Positions 51,478 to 59,935 of a stretch of 60,077 nt of DNA are shown here, in pieces (position 1 is the stretch's first letter; every line of letters begins with the position of its first letter). The position numbers were made by a program, and so were the translations under genes. The stretch is from positions 1 to 60,077 of the forward strand of contig CALHGX010000035.1 of the NCBI GenBank assembly GCA_938031185.1, given 5' to 3'. Source of the DNA: an uncultured bacterium. GTDB lineage: Bacteria > Verrucomicrobiota > Kiritimatiellia > CAIKKV01 > CALHGX01. The notes beneath the pieces were generated by a model that saw only the letters and a program-made list of their open reading frames with translations, was not told where the DNA came from and made no database searches.

Positions 51478-51885
51478 CTATAGACTCAACACCGACAGGT
51501 TCGACAAGCCGGTTTTGGCGCACAGGTCCAGCACCTGAATGAGCCGCTCGTGCGGCGAATCCGGGGCGCATTCGATCAGAATGGTTTGCGTCTTGTCCAG
51601 GTCCGCCAGCTTGAACATCATGCTTTCCAGCGAGGCGAGCCCCACAGGCCGCGCGTTCAGCGTAAACCCGTCCACGAAGACGCCGATGCGAATCATGTCC
51701 ACCACCTGCTCCTGCTGCGTCTTCTCCGGGTTGGGCGTCGGCCGATTCACGTCGAGGCGGGACATGATATCCTCGAACTTCATCGTCACGAGGAAGAACA
51801 CGAGGAGCTGGAAAACGCAGTCAATCATCGGCGTCATATCCAGCTTGACGTCCTCAAACGATGTTCGGCGCGAACGTCTGGCCAT
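51478..51885 (-). CDS. exbD: ExbD/TolR family biopolymer transport protein (second copy)
   Basis: 135 residues from the ATG at 51885. The membrane helix carries the conserved Asp in KLDMTPMIDCVFQLLVFFLV. The periplasmic domain continues to the C-terminal GLSNLSVLSL. It forms the rotor/plug of the ExbB motor, coupling the proton gradient to TonB movement. It has a longer hydrophilic middle (TPNPEKTQQEQVVDMIRIGV) than the first ExbD. Two different ExbD genes in tandem suggest that the complex holds an ExbD heterodimer or can swap partners. 14 bases separate it from the preceding gene. Confidence 0.92.
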   Translation of the reverse strand: MARRSRRTSFEDVKLDMTPMIDCVFQLLVFFLVTMKFEDIMSRLDVNRPTPNPEKTQQEQVVDMIRIGVFVDGFTLNARPVGLASLESMMFKLADLDKTQTILIECAPDSPHERLIQVLDLCAKTGLSNLSVLSL

Positions 51886-51899
51886 CGTCCGCCTCTTCC

Positions 51900-52316
51900 T
51901 TATCGGCCCCTTTGCTTCACGGCCGCGAATTGAATGCGCCACAGGCCTACGCTGCTGCAGGCGTCCATGACCGCCCGGATGTCGGCGTGCTTGGCGCGAT
52001 GGTCGCCCCGGATCATCACCGGAAGGCCGTAGCCCTGCATCCGGACGCTGTTCGCCAGGATGCCGCGCAGGTACGCGACGGTCATGGGCGTATTGGCGAT
52101 GCTGATATGGCCGCGGCGATCCACTTCGATGACGATGGTGCGGGGGTCCTTCTGTTCGATGGCGGGTCCGGATGGCGCCCAAGCCAGTTTGATGTCCGGG
52201 TTGGTGAGGTCCTGCTCCATCTTGATCGTCACCAGGAAGAAGATCATGAGCTGAAACACCATGTCAATCATGGGCGTCATATCCATGTTCAAGCCTTCTC
52301 GGATTTTCCGCGCCAT
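51900..52316 (-). CDS. exbD: ExbD/TolR family biopolymer transport protein (first copy)
   Basis: 138 residues. The membrane helix has the conserved Asp in GLNMDMTPMIDMVFQLMIFF. The periplasmic part includes TIVIEVDRRGHISIANTPMT and YGLPVMIRGDHRAKHADIRA. It is closer to the ExbD consensus than the copy downstream. It follows exbB by 40 bases and precedes the second copy by 14. It would work with ExbB to harness the proton gradient for TonB-dependent import. Confidence 0.93.
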   Translation of the reverse strand: MARKIREGLNMDMTPMIDMVFQLMIFFLVTIKMEQDLTNPDIKLAWAPSGPAIEQKDPRTIVIEVDRRGHISIANTPMTVAYLRGILANSVRMQGYGLPVMIRGDHRAKHADIRAVMDACSSVGLWRIQFAAVKQRGR

Positions 52317-52356
52317 GGCCGGTGTCCTCTGCCTCTCCCGCTCCGCCTGATACGGT

Positions 52357-53139
52357 TTACTCCGAAACGATCTCCACGTTGCGCAGATCCTTGATGAGGT
52401 CCATCGTCAGCGCCTGCATGCGCAGAATGATCTTATTCGCCTGGTTTTTGAGCAGGTGGTAAACGGACATGACGGGGATGGTGATGCTCAAGCCTGCGGC
52501 GGTCGTGTACAGCGCCTGGCTGATGTTGAGCGCCAGCACGCCGGTCTGCGCCGCGCCGGAGCCCATGACGGCCAGGTTGGAGAACGCGTAGATCATGCCC
52601 TGGACGGTGCCGAGCAGGCCGAGCATAGGCGAAAGGGCTGCCACCAGCGTGAGGTACTGGATGCGCTGCGTGAGCATTTCGCTTTCGAAATCCGCGGCGA
52701 TGCCGATGGCTTCCTGGATGACGTCAAAGCCTTCTTCGACATGGCTAAACCCGGCGGTGAGAATGTTCGCCATCGGACCGGGCTCGTTTTTGCACACGGC
52801 AAGGGCCTTGAGCACGTCGCCCTGCGCCATGGCTTCGGTGACGGCCGTCACCAGTTGCGGCGGCATGATGCGTTTCGGGCGGACGAGCAGGAAGCAGTCC
52901 ACGCTGAAATAGATGCCGACCAGCAGACAGGCCAGCAGCGCCAGCCAGTCCAGCACGCCAAACCAACCGCTGCTCTTGACGATCTGGAAGAAGCTGATGT
53001 TGTTGGATGGCGCCGCCGGCGCGGCGGCAGGTTGGGCCGGGGGCGCCGCCGGCGCTTCCTGCGCCCAGAGATCCCCTGCGCTCAAAACCAGCCCTGCCAT
53101 GATGACGATCAACACGCCCAGACTCAACCGCTTCTTCAT
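52357..53139 (-). CDS. exbB: ExbB/TolQ/MotA family proton channel protein
   Basis: 260 residues. A cleavable signal-like helix (LSLGVLIVIMAGLVLSAGDL) is followed by an Ala/Pro-rich periplasmic linker (PAAPPAQPAAAPAAPS) before three membrane helices, a common layout outside the proteobacteria. The conserved loop LVAALSPMLGLLGTVQGMIY and the third-helix TTAAGLSITIPVMSVYHLL identify the ExbB family and contain the polar residues lining the proton path. It forms the pentameric channel of the TonB motor with ExbD. It lies between a TPR-rich exported protein and two exbD genes. Confidence 0.94.
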   Translation of the reverse strand: MKKRLSLGVLIVIMAGLVLSAGDLWAQEAPAAPPAQPAAAPAAPSNNISFFQIVKSSGWFGVLDWLALLACLLVGIYFSVDCFLLVRPKRIMPPQLVTAVTEAMAQGDVLKALAVCKNEPGPMANILTAGFSHVEEGFDVIQEAIGIAADFESEMLTQRIQYLTLVAALSPMLGLLGTVQGMIYAFSNLAVMGSGAAQTGVLALNISQALYTTAAGLSITIPVMSVYHLLKNQANKIILRMQALTMDLIKDLRNVEIVSE

Positions 53140-53217
53140 GAACGCCTGCTCCTTCCTCTCTCTGTCCTGCTCGTCCGTATTATTTCACAATTCGGCCGCC
53201 GATCAAGCCTCCGGGCT

Positions 53218-54021
53218 TCAAGCGCCGAGTTTTTTCGCGAAGTCGCTGGCGGGATACTGCTCCCGTAGCTTCTTTTTCAATTCGTCCGCCCGCGGGTCGC
53301 GCAGTTCGTCCAGCGCCTGCGAGGCCTTGAAGAGGGCCTCGGGCTGCACGGTCTTGATCTGGTCGAAGAGCAACACCGTGCGCAGGTAGTCGAGAACCGC
53401 CTCCTCGCGTTTTCCTTCCGCCATGCGGATGTCGCCCCGCATGATCTGGGCGATGGCCGCCAGTTCCCGGGACCCGGTGGCGATGGCCTCATCGAGTTCT
53501 TTGTTGAGGGTGCTGGTTCGTTCGGCGCCGAGCAACGCCTTCCAGTACATGCGCAGCAGGTTCGCGGGAATTTGATTGCGCGGCAGGGCGCTTAGCACCG
53601 GCTCGATGGCGGCAACGGCCTTCTTGGCGTCGCCTTTGGCAAGATAGATTTCCGCCAGCAACTCCCGCGCCCGGTTGTCCCAGACCAGCATCTTGTATTT
53701 GGCCACCAGTCCGTCCAGCAGCGGGATGGCGGCATCATGCTGGCGGCCCCGCACCAACTGAACCGCCTGGTCGAACTCCGCCGGTTTTTCGATCTCCAGA
53801 CGCTCCACCTGCGCGGCCGGAATCGGCAGGATGGCATGATTGGCGTCCTCGATGAGGTACTCCTTGGTGGATTCACGCCATTCTACGCGCACCGCCTGAA
53901 TGGGCGGACGTCCTTCTGTGGGATAAACAACGTTCTGCGCCGGGGCGAAGCTCGCGCAAGCGACAAGGACCATTGCTGCGGCCACGGACCGCATCCGGTT
54001 TGCTGGTTTGCCTTTCATCAT
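53218..54021 (-). CDS. Exported alpha-helical repeat (TPR-like) protein of the ExbBD operon
   Basis: 267 residues. A signal peptide (MRSVAAAMVLVACASFAP, the Met being residue 10) precedes a small beta segment (IQAVRVEWRESTKEYLIEDA). Helical hairpins resembling TPRs follow: VQLVRGRQHDAAIPLLDG, ELLAEIYLAKGDAKKAVAAI, AQIMRGDIRMAEGKREEAVL and FKASQALDELRDPRADEL. Such proteins often act as periplasmic scaffolds. It lies 47 bases after the large TPR gene and 78 before exbB, so it is part of the same transcription unit. It is probably a periplasmic partner of the large TPR protein or of the motor (inference). Confidence 0.75.
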   Translation of the reverse strand: MMKGKPANRMRSVAAAMVLVACASFAPAQNVVYPTEGRPPIQAVRVEWRESTKEYLIEDANHAILPIPAAQVERLEIEKPAEFDQAVQLVRGRQHDAAIPLLDGLVAKYKMLVWDNRARELLAEIYLAKGDAKKAVAAIEPVLSALPRNQIPANLLRMYWKALLGAERTSTLNKELDEAIATGSRELAAIAQIMRGDIRMAEGKREEAVLDYLRTVLLFDQIKTVQPEALFKASQALDELRDPRADELKKKLREQYPASDFAKKLGA

Positions 54022-54068
54022 TCGCTCCTTGTGGTCTCGCCGCGCTTCTTGGCGCGAGCGTCTCTTCC

Positions 54069-56942
54069 TTATGGATTTGGACTAACGGCCGCTGCGGGCG
54101 CAGGCGTGGCGGCCGTACCGGTGGCTGTTTCCCGCATTCGCGCCTCGTCCCGCCACCGGCGTGCCTGCTCGGCCAGACGCCCCTGCGGCAGGCCTTTGAG
54201 ATAAGCCTCGCAGCTTTCGATCACATCGGCAAAACGTTCCGTTTTCAGCAGCAGCGGAATGGCTTGCTCGAACGCGCGCTCGTAGTGGGGCAGGACCTTT
54301 GGATTCCCTTTGTCCGCCAGCAGGACGAGCCGCTGGAAGGAAGCCGCGGCCTTGGTTTCGTCTCCCATGAGCAGTTGGATTGCGCCGAGTTCGACTTCGG
54401 CCCGGGCGCGCACGTCAGGTTCCTTGGAGAAGCGCCGGACGGTGTTCATCGCTTTGATGGCGGCATTGAAGGCTTGAAAACGCTCGGCGCCGGAGGCCGC
54501 CTGGCCGCCGAGTTCGGCGTAGCCGCGGCTAAGGATGAAATTGGCTTCGACCGTATAACCGGAGTTGGGATATTTCTGCAGCAGCGCCTCGATGGCCTGC
54601 ACGGCTTTGGCGTGGTCTCCCAGCGCGGCGTGCGCCCGGCCGAGGCCCATCATGGCGGGCTCCCACACGTCCCGTTGGTCGCCGCCGGCGCGGGCCAGTT
54701 CGAATGCCCGTATGGCCGCTGCCGGCTGGCCGGCTTCAAACATGGCTTGCCCGACCTGGAGGAACTGGGCACCCGTGAACTTTTCCGGTGTGGCAAACAT
54801 TTCCTCGAACACGGCGATGGCTTTTTCCGGCTGGCCGATTTCCAGCAAAGCGCGCCCGCGGGCGAAGATCACGTTCTTGGCCTGCTCGGAGTCGGGATAG
54901 TCGCGCGCCAGCCGCGCATAGGTTCGCTCCGCCTCGTCGGGCCGGCCCAGCAATTCCTGCATCAGGCCCATGCCGCTGAGGGCGTGCGGCGCGAGCGGCG
55001 ACTTGGGAAACTCGGACAGGAATTCCGCGTAGCCCTCCACGGCGCGCGCGCGATAGGTGGGCAGCTGGTTTTCCGGCTGCTTCAAGCGCGCATAGCAGGA
55101 GGCCTTCCAAAACAGGGCGGCTTCCAAGGCGCGGCGGTTGCGAGCGGCGTCGTCCGCCGATCCGCCGAAGCGGGCGCCCTCTTGCTTGAGCAGGCCCACA
55201 ATACGACCGTATTCGTTGATGGCTTGCACCAATTGGTCAGCGGCCCGATGGGCGTCGGCCAGCCGCAGCCGGGCGTTGATCTGCTCCGCGCTGGGGGGCA
55301 GCTCCGCGATGTAGCGGGTGAGCCACACGATGGCGTTGGTGTGTTCGCCCAGCATGGTGTGGCAGTAGGCCATGCGGCTGAGGGCGTCCACAAACAGGCG
55401 CTGCTTCGGATGTTCCTCGATTACGCGGCGGAAATATTCCATCGCCGCGCGGTAGCTTTCGGCGCGCAGGTGCTCCTCGCCGAAACGGAAGATGACGGCG
55501 GCGGCGCGGGGATGGCCGGGAAAGCGGCTGAAGAAGAGCTCATGCACCTCGTTCTCCGCCTCGCGATCGCCCTGATCCCGATAGGCCTGTGCCACGCCCA
55601 GCAGGGCGTTTCCGGCCTGCACCACGGCATTGGTATTACGGCTGAAGCGTTCGCCGAGATGGGCGATGACGGCTCGGGCGAAACGGGGATTCTTGTCTTG
55701 GATATAGCACTGCGCCAGTTCGCCGAGGGCCGTCGCCGAGCCGCCGTAGTCGGGGAACAGGTTCAGCGCCTCCAGATACTTGCCGATGGCCTCGTCGTAC
55801 TGCTGGGTCTGAAAGAGCGCCCGCGCCTCCTTGAATTGCTCCTGCACCAGAGCGGCGATATTGATCGGCGGCGCCTGCACTCGGCGGCCACGGCCGCGCA
55901 AGTACTTGACCAGCTCGTCGGCCCGCCGGGCGGCATCGAGCGAAGAAGAACTGGCGGGATACTGGAGAAACACGGCATAGAAGTGGCGCAGCGCCAGCGC
56001 GAGCGCCTTGGCGCCCTCCTCGTCTTTTTTCTGCTCCATCAATGCGCGGCCCTCTTCTTCATAGAGCACGCCCAGCAGATAGCGGCATTGGGCCATCGGG
56101 CTGTGCTTGAGCGGAATGCCCTCCTCGCGCAGCGCGTCGTCAATGCCCTTCAGAATGGGCAGATAATCGTCGATGGTTTTGCGCGCCCGGGCTTTGTCGT
56201 TGTTCAAGATGTCAATGTGGGCGAGCAGGACCACGGACTTGCCGAACGGAATGTCCACGGCGCCCCATTGCACCTCTTGGCAGAGCGTACGGGCCTGTTC
56301 GAGATGTTTGGCGCGCGCGGCCGCCGGGGCGTTCTCGGCCAGCTTGAGATGCAACTCGGCCATTTCGATTTTGACCGTTCTCGCCTCATTGCGATCCGGG
56401 TTGGCCAGCAGCACGTATTTCAGGGCCTGCAAGGCGCCGTCCTGATCCCGCAGGAGCTGCAGCATCTGTGAGTAGCGGTAGGCGGACTCGGCGTAAAAGC
56501 GGCTGAGAGCCGCCGGTGGCCCGTTGGTGTATTGCTTGAAGAAGGCGTCATAGATGGCCCGCGCGTCGCCGATCCGGCCCCAGATATAGTAGGCATCGGC
56601 CAGCTTCAGCCGCATGGCGATCTCTTCGATGCTGCCCGCCGGCATGGTTTTGAGCAGCTCCAGGGCTTCGTCGAACCGGGCACGAGAGGTCAGGATTTCC
56701 ATTCGCACGGCGGCGGCGTCCGCCGAAGCCGTCGGATGCTTGCGCAGCACGGCGTCCACCACTTTCTGAGCGTAGTCGGGGAAGCCCAGCCGGATCAGGC
56801 CGGTGGCGAAGCGTAACTCCTCCTGGGCTTCCCGGGGCAGCGGTTCCTGCGCGTAGGCGCAAAAGACGAAGGCCGCGAGAAGGCCCGCCGCCATCGCGAT
56901 GGTTTTGGCTGCCTGCCGCAGGTTGTTTGCGCCGAACTGCAT
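54069..56942 (-). CDS. Large exported TPR-repeat protein
   Basis: 957 residues from the ATG at 56942. A signal peptide (IAMAAGLLAAFVFCAYAQ) ends near residue 32. At least ten TPR-like helical hairpins cover the rest, for example RLGFPDYAQKVVDAVLRKHP, QYDEAIGKYLEALNLFPDYG, YRAAMEYFRRVIEEHPKQRL, GQPEKAIAVFEEMFATPEKF and GDHAKAVQAIEALLQKYPNS. These repeats bind proteins, so it is a likely periplasmic scaffold or outer-membrane assembly factor. It opens the ExbBD operon, with a promoter (TTGATT/TATAGA) just upstream of it. No catalytic motif is visible. Confidence 0.87.
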   Translation of the reverse strand: MQFGANNLRQAAKTIAMAAGLLAAFVFCAYAQEPLPREAQEELRFATGLIRLGFPDYAQKVVDAVLRKHPTASADAAAVRMEILTSRARFDEALELLKTMPAGSIEEIAMRLKLADAYYIWGRIGDARAIYDAFFKQYTNGPPAALSRFYAESAYRYSQMLQLLRDQDGALQALKYVLLANPDRNEARTVKIEMAELHLKLAENAPAAARAKHLEQARTLCQEVQWGAVDIPFGKSVVLLAHIDILNNDKARARKTIDDYLPILKGIDDALREEGIPLKHSPMAQCRYLLGVLYEEEGRALMEQKKDEEGAKALALALRHFYAVFLQYPASSSSLDAARRADELVKYLRGRGRRVQAPPINIAALVQEQFKEARALFQTQQYDEAIGKYLEALNLFPDYGGSATALGELAQCYIQDKNPRFARAVIAHLGERFSRNTNAVVQAGNALLGVAQAYRDQGDREAENEVHELFFSRFPGHPRAAAVIFRFGEEHLRAESYRAAMEYFRRVIEEHPKQRLFVDALSRMAYCHTMLGEHTNAIVWLTRYIAELPPSAEQINARLRLADAHRAADQLVQAINEYGRIVGLLKQEGARFGGSADDAARNRRALEAALFWKASCYARLKQPENQLPTYRARAVEGYAEFLSEFPKSPLAPHALSGMGLMQELLGRPDEAERTYARLARDYPDSEQAKNVIFARGRALLEIGQPEKAIAVFEEMFATPEKFTGAQFLQVGQAMFEAGQPAAAIRAFELARAGGDQRDVWEPAMMGLGRAHAALGDHAKAVQAIEALLQKYPNSGYTVEANFILSRGYAELGGQAASGAERFQAFNAAIKAMNTVRRFSKEPDVRARAEVELGAIQLLMGDETKAAASFQRLVLLADKGNPKVLPHYERAFEQAIPLLLKTERFADVIESCEAYLKGLPQGRLAEQARRWRDEARMRETATGTAATPAPAAAVSPNP

Positions 56943-56958
56943 ACGGCCCGTGGGCGCT

Positions 56959-56986
56959 TCTATAGCATAGCGCCGGTTGAAATCAA
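56959..56986 (-). promoter_or_regulatory. Possible promoter of the TPR-ExbBD operon
   Basis: On the minus strand: TTGATT (56986-56981), a 16-base spacer, TATAGA (56964-56959). The start point would be near 56952, about ten bases before the ATG at 56942. The -35 lies in the last codons of the upstream gene. Confidence 0.4.
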
Positions 56987-58371
56987 AAGCCTTTTCCTTT
57001 GTCGCGTCCCTCGCCGACGTCGGCCGGGGACATCGAACGCCCGTGGCTGCGACGCCGCCGGGTCGGACGCGGGGGCGCTTTGGCATGCTGCACGCGAACG
57101 CCCGCGCGTGGCACGGCCAGCCGGGCATCCGCGAATTCAATCACGTGACCCTTTTCCACCAGCCATCGCAGTTGCCGGACCACATCCTGCCGGTGGGGCG
57201 AGTCCGGCGGCTCGGTCGCGCACAGCCCCTCCGTCAGCTCGTTGGGCCGGCAGCCCGGATGTGCGGCAATGTGCTCCAGAATGACGCGCACGTTTTCGAC
57301 GGCTGTCTCCGGCTCGATGGGATGGGGGCAGACGGCGGTCAGAAAGGTGGCCCCGCCGGCCTTGAACGCGTGCAATCCCAGCCGGCGGAAAGCCAGCCGC
57401 ACGGCGATCGAAAGTTTCAGCGGAAACCGCTGCTCCTCCGCGCGCGCGTCTTTCACCCGGCGCGCCAGCTCGGCGTCCGCGTCCTCGAGGGCGACGCCGG
57501 GGATCACAAACGTATCGCCGCTTTGAATCATCGGCTTGACGTATCGCTCCCGGAAGTGGGCTTCGGCCTCGGCATAGCGGGCGAACTCCGTTTCGCCGTC
57601 CGGTTCCACAAAGCGGTATACGGTGACGCGGCGCATGCTTTGCTTCCATTGTTCGATCACTGTCGGGTCCCGCACCGTTTCCACTTGCTGGCGGTAGCGG
57701 TCCAGCGGCAGGTGCGAAAACCGGGTCCGGTGCAGTTCGATCAACCGGTCGGCGAAGCCGTGATAGTTCGGCGGTCCCAACACTTCGCCGGACAAGCGGC
57801 AGCGTGCGACGCACAAGAAAGCACCCTGGGGCGGATCGGTCTCGCGCTCCTCCCGTCGGGCGTGCTCGCTGAAATGCCGATCCACCGCGTGCCGTTCCGC
57901 GGCGGGCCGATCGAAAAAAATCGCTTTGCAAGCGGCGCATTGAAACAGCGGCGCGCCGTTTCCCGTCGTCACCCTGGCCGCGTAATACTCCGGCTTGCTG
58001 AGGAACATGGCTGCGACGTCGAATAAGCCATACGCGCGCGCGGAGAGAGCCAGGCGCCGAGCCAGCGGCGCCACACCGTGCCGTTCGGGCAGGAAAGTTA
58101 TGTCAAGCGGGGGGATGTTTTTCGGCGCGCTGGCGGCCGCCGGCGCGGTGGGCTGGCTCTCCATGGGATGCCGCGTGGGGCGTTCGCGGCCCGGCGCATG
58201 GCCCTGCGGTCGCCGCCCGTCGCGGCGGTGTCGCGGCGGCTTTTCGTCCCGTTCCGCCGCCGAAGGCCTGATATTCGGCGTTGCGGCGGAAGGCGGATGC
58301 CGCGCCCACGCGGGCACGAAACTGAGGTCGAGCGCAATATCGCCGGTATGCGGTTCGGCGGGTGAATCCAT
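56983..58371 (-). CDS. Protein with a Cys/His zinc-like motif, unknown function
   Basis: 462 residues from the ATG at 58371 (the ATG at 58380 overlaps the -10 hexamer). The N-terminal 100 residues are Pro/Arg-rich and look disordered. A CAACKAIFFDRPAAERHAVD segment followed by a second His (about residues 145-170) forms a Cx2C...H-x3-5-H zinc-finger-like cluster. The middle holds ERYVKPMIQSGDTFVIPGVA, and the end is basic (APPRPTRRRRSHGRS). A segment GCRPNELTEGLCATEPPDSP followed by QLRWLVEKGHVIEFAD may be a winged helix. I do not recognise the family; nucleic-acid binding is a reasonable guess. It lies 60 bases downstream of the TIGR03790-like gene with its own -10 element. Confidence 0.65.
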   Translation of the reverse strand: MDSPAEPHTGDIALDLSFVPAWARHPPSAATPNIRPSAAERDEKPPRHRRDGRRPQGHAPGRERPTRHPMESQPTAPAAASAPKNIPPLDITFLPERHGVAPLARRLALSARAYGLFDVAAMFLSKPEYYAARVTTGNGAPLFQCAACKAIFFDRPAAERHAVDRHFSEHARREERETDPPQGAFLCVARCRLSGEVLGPPNYHGFADRLIELHRTRFSHLPLDRYRQQVETVRDPTVIEQWKQSMRRVTVYRFVEPDGETEFARYAEAEAHFRERYVKPMIQSGDTFVIPGVALEDADAELARRVKDARAEEQRFPLKLSIAVRLAFRRLGLHAFKAGGATFLTAVCPHPIEPETAVENVRVILEHIAAHPGCRPNELTEGLCATEPPDSPHRQDVVRQLRWLVEKGHVIEFADARLAVPRAGVRVQHAKAPPRPTRRRRSHGRSMSPADVGEGRDKGKGF

Positions 58372-58378
58372 GGGCGGC

Positions 58379-58384
58379 ATTATA
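58379..58384 (-). promoter_or_regulatory. Consensus -10 element immediately before the zinc-motif protein gene
   Basis: On the minus strand: TATAAT (58384-58379), then seven bases and the ATG at 58371. No clear -35 hexamer lies 17 bases upstream (TCTTTT). A start point at the ATG itself would make a leaderless message, like that inferred for the neighbouring TIGR03790-like gene. Confidence 0.45.
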
Positions 58385-58431
58385 GGACAGGCTTCGTTCG
58401 CAAAAGAAAGCAAAAAACAAGGGCCCCGCCT

Positions 58432-59793
58432 TCAGCGCGACACTTCGAACGACTGTTCCGCGAAGACCTGCATACGGACGGACCCGCTGCGATAGGCCAC
58501 GGCCCGCAAACGATGGGGCCCCGGCGCGTACCGGGCCGGATCGAGCCGGAACAGCGCCTCTCTTGCCGGGCCCGCGGCCAGTCGGCCATCCACAAGAAAG
58601 GCGTATCTTCCATAATAAGCGGCGGATGCGCCAACGGGCTCCACGCGCACAGTGACCGCAGTTCGAATGGGCTGCTTGTCAAGTCCGACGATTCGGATCG
58701 AGTCCTTTGGCGCCCACGGGGCACAAAGTGGATCGCCCAATAGCAGGATCTGCAGGGGGCAACGGATGGATTGGAAATAACTTTCGAGCCACGTGCAGCC
58801 GGCGGCTGCATGGCTGAACAAGCGGGCATTCGGAAATTTGGGCCAGCGGGAAAATGGCTCGGTGACAACGCCGGCGGTCACCGTGGCGCCGGCCGCGATC
58901 CAGGCTGTGACCTTGGTCTGATCGGGCATGTCAAAGGCGGCCCCGAAACTGGTCAGATGGTCCGCGGCGCAGCCGGGGCGGTAGGAGCCGATGCGGCGCG
59001 GATCCACCACCGCCGCGCCGGCCAAAATGCCGATGACTCCGTCCGCGCCGTCGGGAAATCCGTTGGTGAGCAGGGCGCGGATGCCGGCCGCCTGCAACTC
59101 GGCGACGGCGACGGGGAACAGCCACTGGCGGATTTTTGCGCGCAGGTCTTCGCCTGCCAGAAAGTACACCACGCCGTCGGGGCGGGCGCCATCGGCCGCC
59201 ACGCCGCGCTGAAGGGCGGCGCGGATGTCCTCGAGGGAATTGCCCTGGGCGCCGGCGAACCCGAGCATCATGCTTGGCAGCGGCATGTCCGGTCCCAGCC
59301 AGGCCGCTTGCGCGTCCAGCGACTGAGTGGCGAAAGGAAGATGGTTTTGTTCATCCGGTCCAGCGAAGAGCGGTGAAACGTACGTGCCCTTGTCTACGAG
59401 CTCGGAGGCGGGTAGGCGGTTGCGCAGAAACGTCAGTCCCTGGATGGACATTGGCGGCGTGCCGCGCACGCGAGTGGGAAAATCAATGGAATAAGCCCAG
59501 GCCAGAATCTGTCGGTCCAATCCGCGCTCGCTCAGCGTCCGCGTCACCGGCTCCCAGATCAACGCGCCAAAATCCTCAGCGGTGATTTCAAGGCCTGTCT
59601 GCCAGGTCGCCTCCGGCAGGGCGACTTCGACGATATTGATCTCCGGTACACGGCGGAGCGCGGAATACTCGCGGGCTAGCTCCACGGAGCGGGGTGAGTT
59701 GCGGTTGGCGATGATGGCCAGTTCATGCGGCCCAAGAGCAAAAGCCGACCCTGCAGCGAAAACAGGGGCCATGATCAGCATGAGCGAGCGCAT
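58432..59793 (-). CDS. TIGR03790-like exported protein
   Basis: 453 residues from the ATG at 59793. A signal peptide (MRSLMLIMAPVFAAGSAFAL) is followed directly by HELAIIANRNSPRSVELARE, then YSALRRVPEINIVEVALP. The middle contains GLDRQILAWAYSIDFPTRVR, GTYVSPLFAG, ARPDGVVYFLAGEDLRAKIR and GVVTEPFSRWPKFPNARLFS. This is the pattern of TIGR03790, a conserved exported family of unknown function in planctomycete, verrucomicrobial and related genomes. I recognise it from the opening motif only and have no alignment. The final 70 residues form a beta-sandwich-like domain. A promoter (TTGTGC/TATAGT) abuts the start codon. Confidence 0.75.
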   Translation of the reverse strand: MRSLMLIMAPVFAAGSAFALGPHELAIIANRNSPRSVELAREYSALRRVPEINIVEVALPEATWQTGLEITAEDFGALIWEPVTRTLSERGLDRQILAWAYSIDFPTRVRGTPPMSIQGLTFLRNRLPASELVDKGTYVSPLFAGPDEQNHLPFATQSLDAQAAWLGPDMPLPSMMLGFAGAQGNSLEDIRAALQRGVAADGARPDGVVYFLAGEDLRAKIRQWLFPVAVAELQAAGIRALLTNGFPDGADGVIGILAGAAVVDPRRIGSYRPGCAADHLTSFGAAFDMPDQTKVTAWIAAGATVTAGVVTEPFSRWPKFPNARLFSHAAAGCTWLESYFQSIRCPLQILLLGDPLCAPWAPKDSIRIVGLDKQPIRTAVTVRVEPVGASAAYYGRYAFLVDGRLAAGPAREALFRLDPARYAPGPHRLRAVAYRSGSVRMQVFAEQSFEVSR

Positions 59794-59799
59794 GGAAAA

Positions 59800-59829
59800 A
59801 CTATAGCGGGACGGGTGGGGGCGGCACAA
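59800..59829 (-). promoter_or_regulatory. Promoter of the TIGR03790-like gene, predicted to start at the ATG (leaderless)
   Basis: On the minus strand: TTGTGC (59829-59824), an 18-base spacer, TATAGT (59805-59800), then six bases (TTTTCC) and the ATG at 59793. The A of the ATG would be at or within one base of +1. No ribosome site exists between the -10 and the start codon. Confidence 0.5.
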
Positions 59830-59935
59830 GGCTGAGATGGGCCGGGATAGGCCCCTCGCATAAGGATGCAAGGAGTTTTCAGGCGTTCATGCCGGGGCAG
59901 AACGTCGGCAGACTCTTTTGGCGTGATTCGCAATG

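Noticed and set aside
53973-56471. An 832-codon open frame on the plus strand, opposite the large TPR gene
   Set aside because: It is antisense to a gene with a signal peptide, repeats and a promoter; its translation is His/Gln/Gly/Leu-rich low complexity, as arises opposite GC-rich coding sequence, and has no ribosome site.
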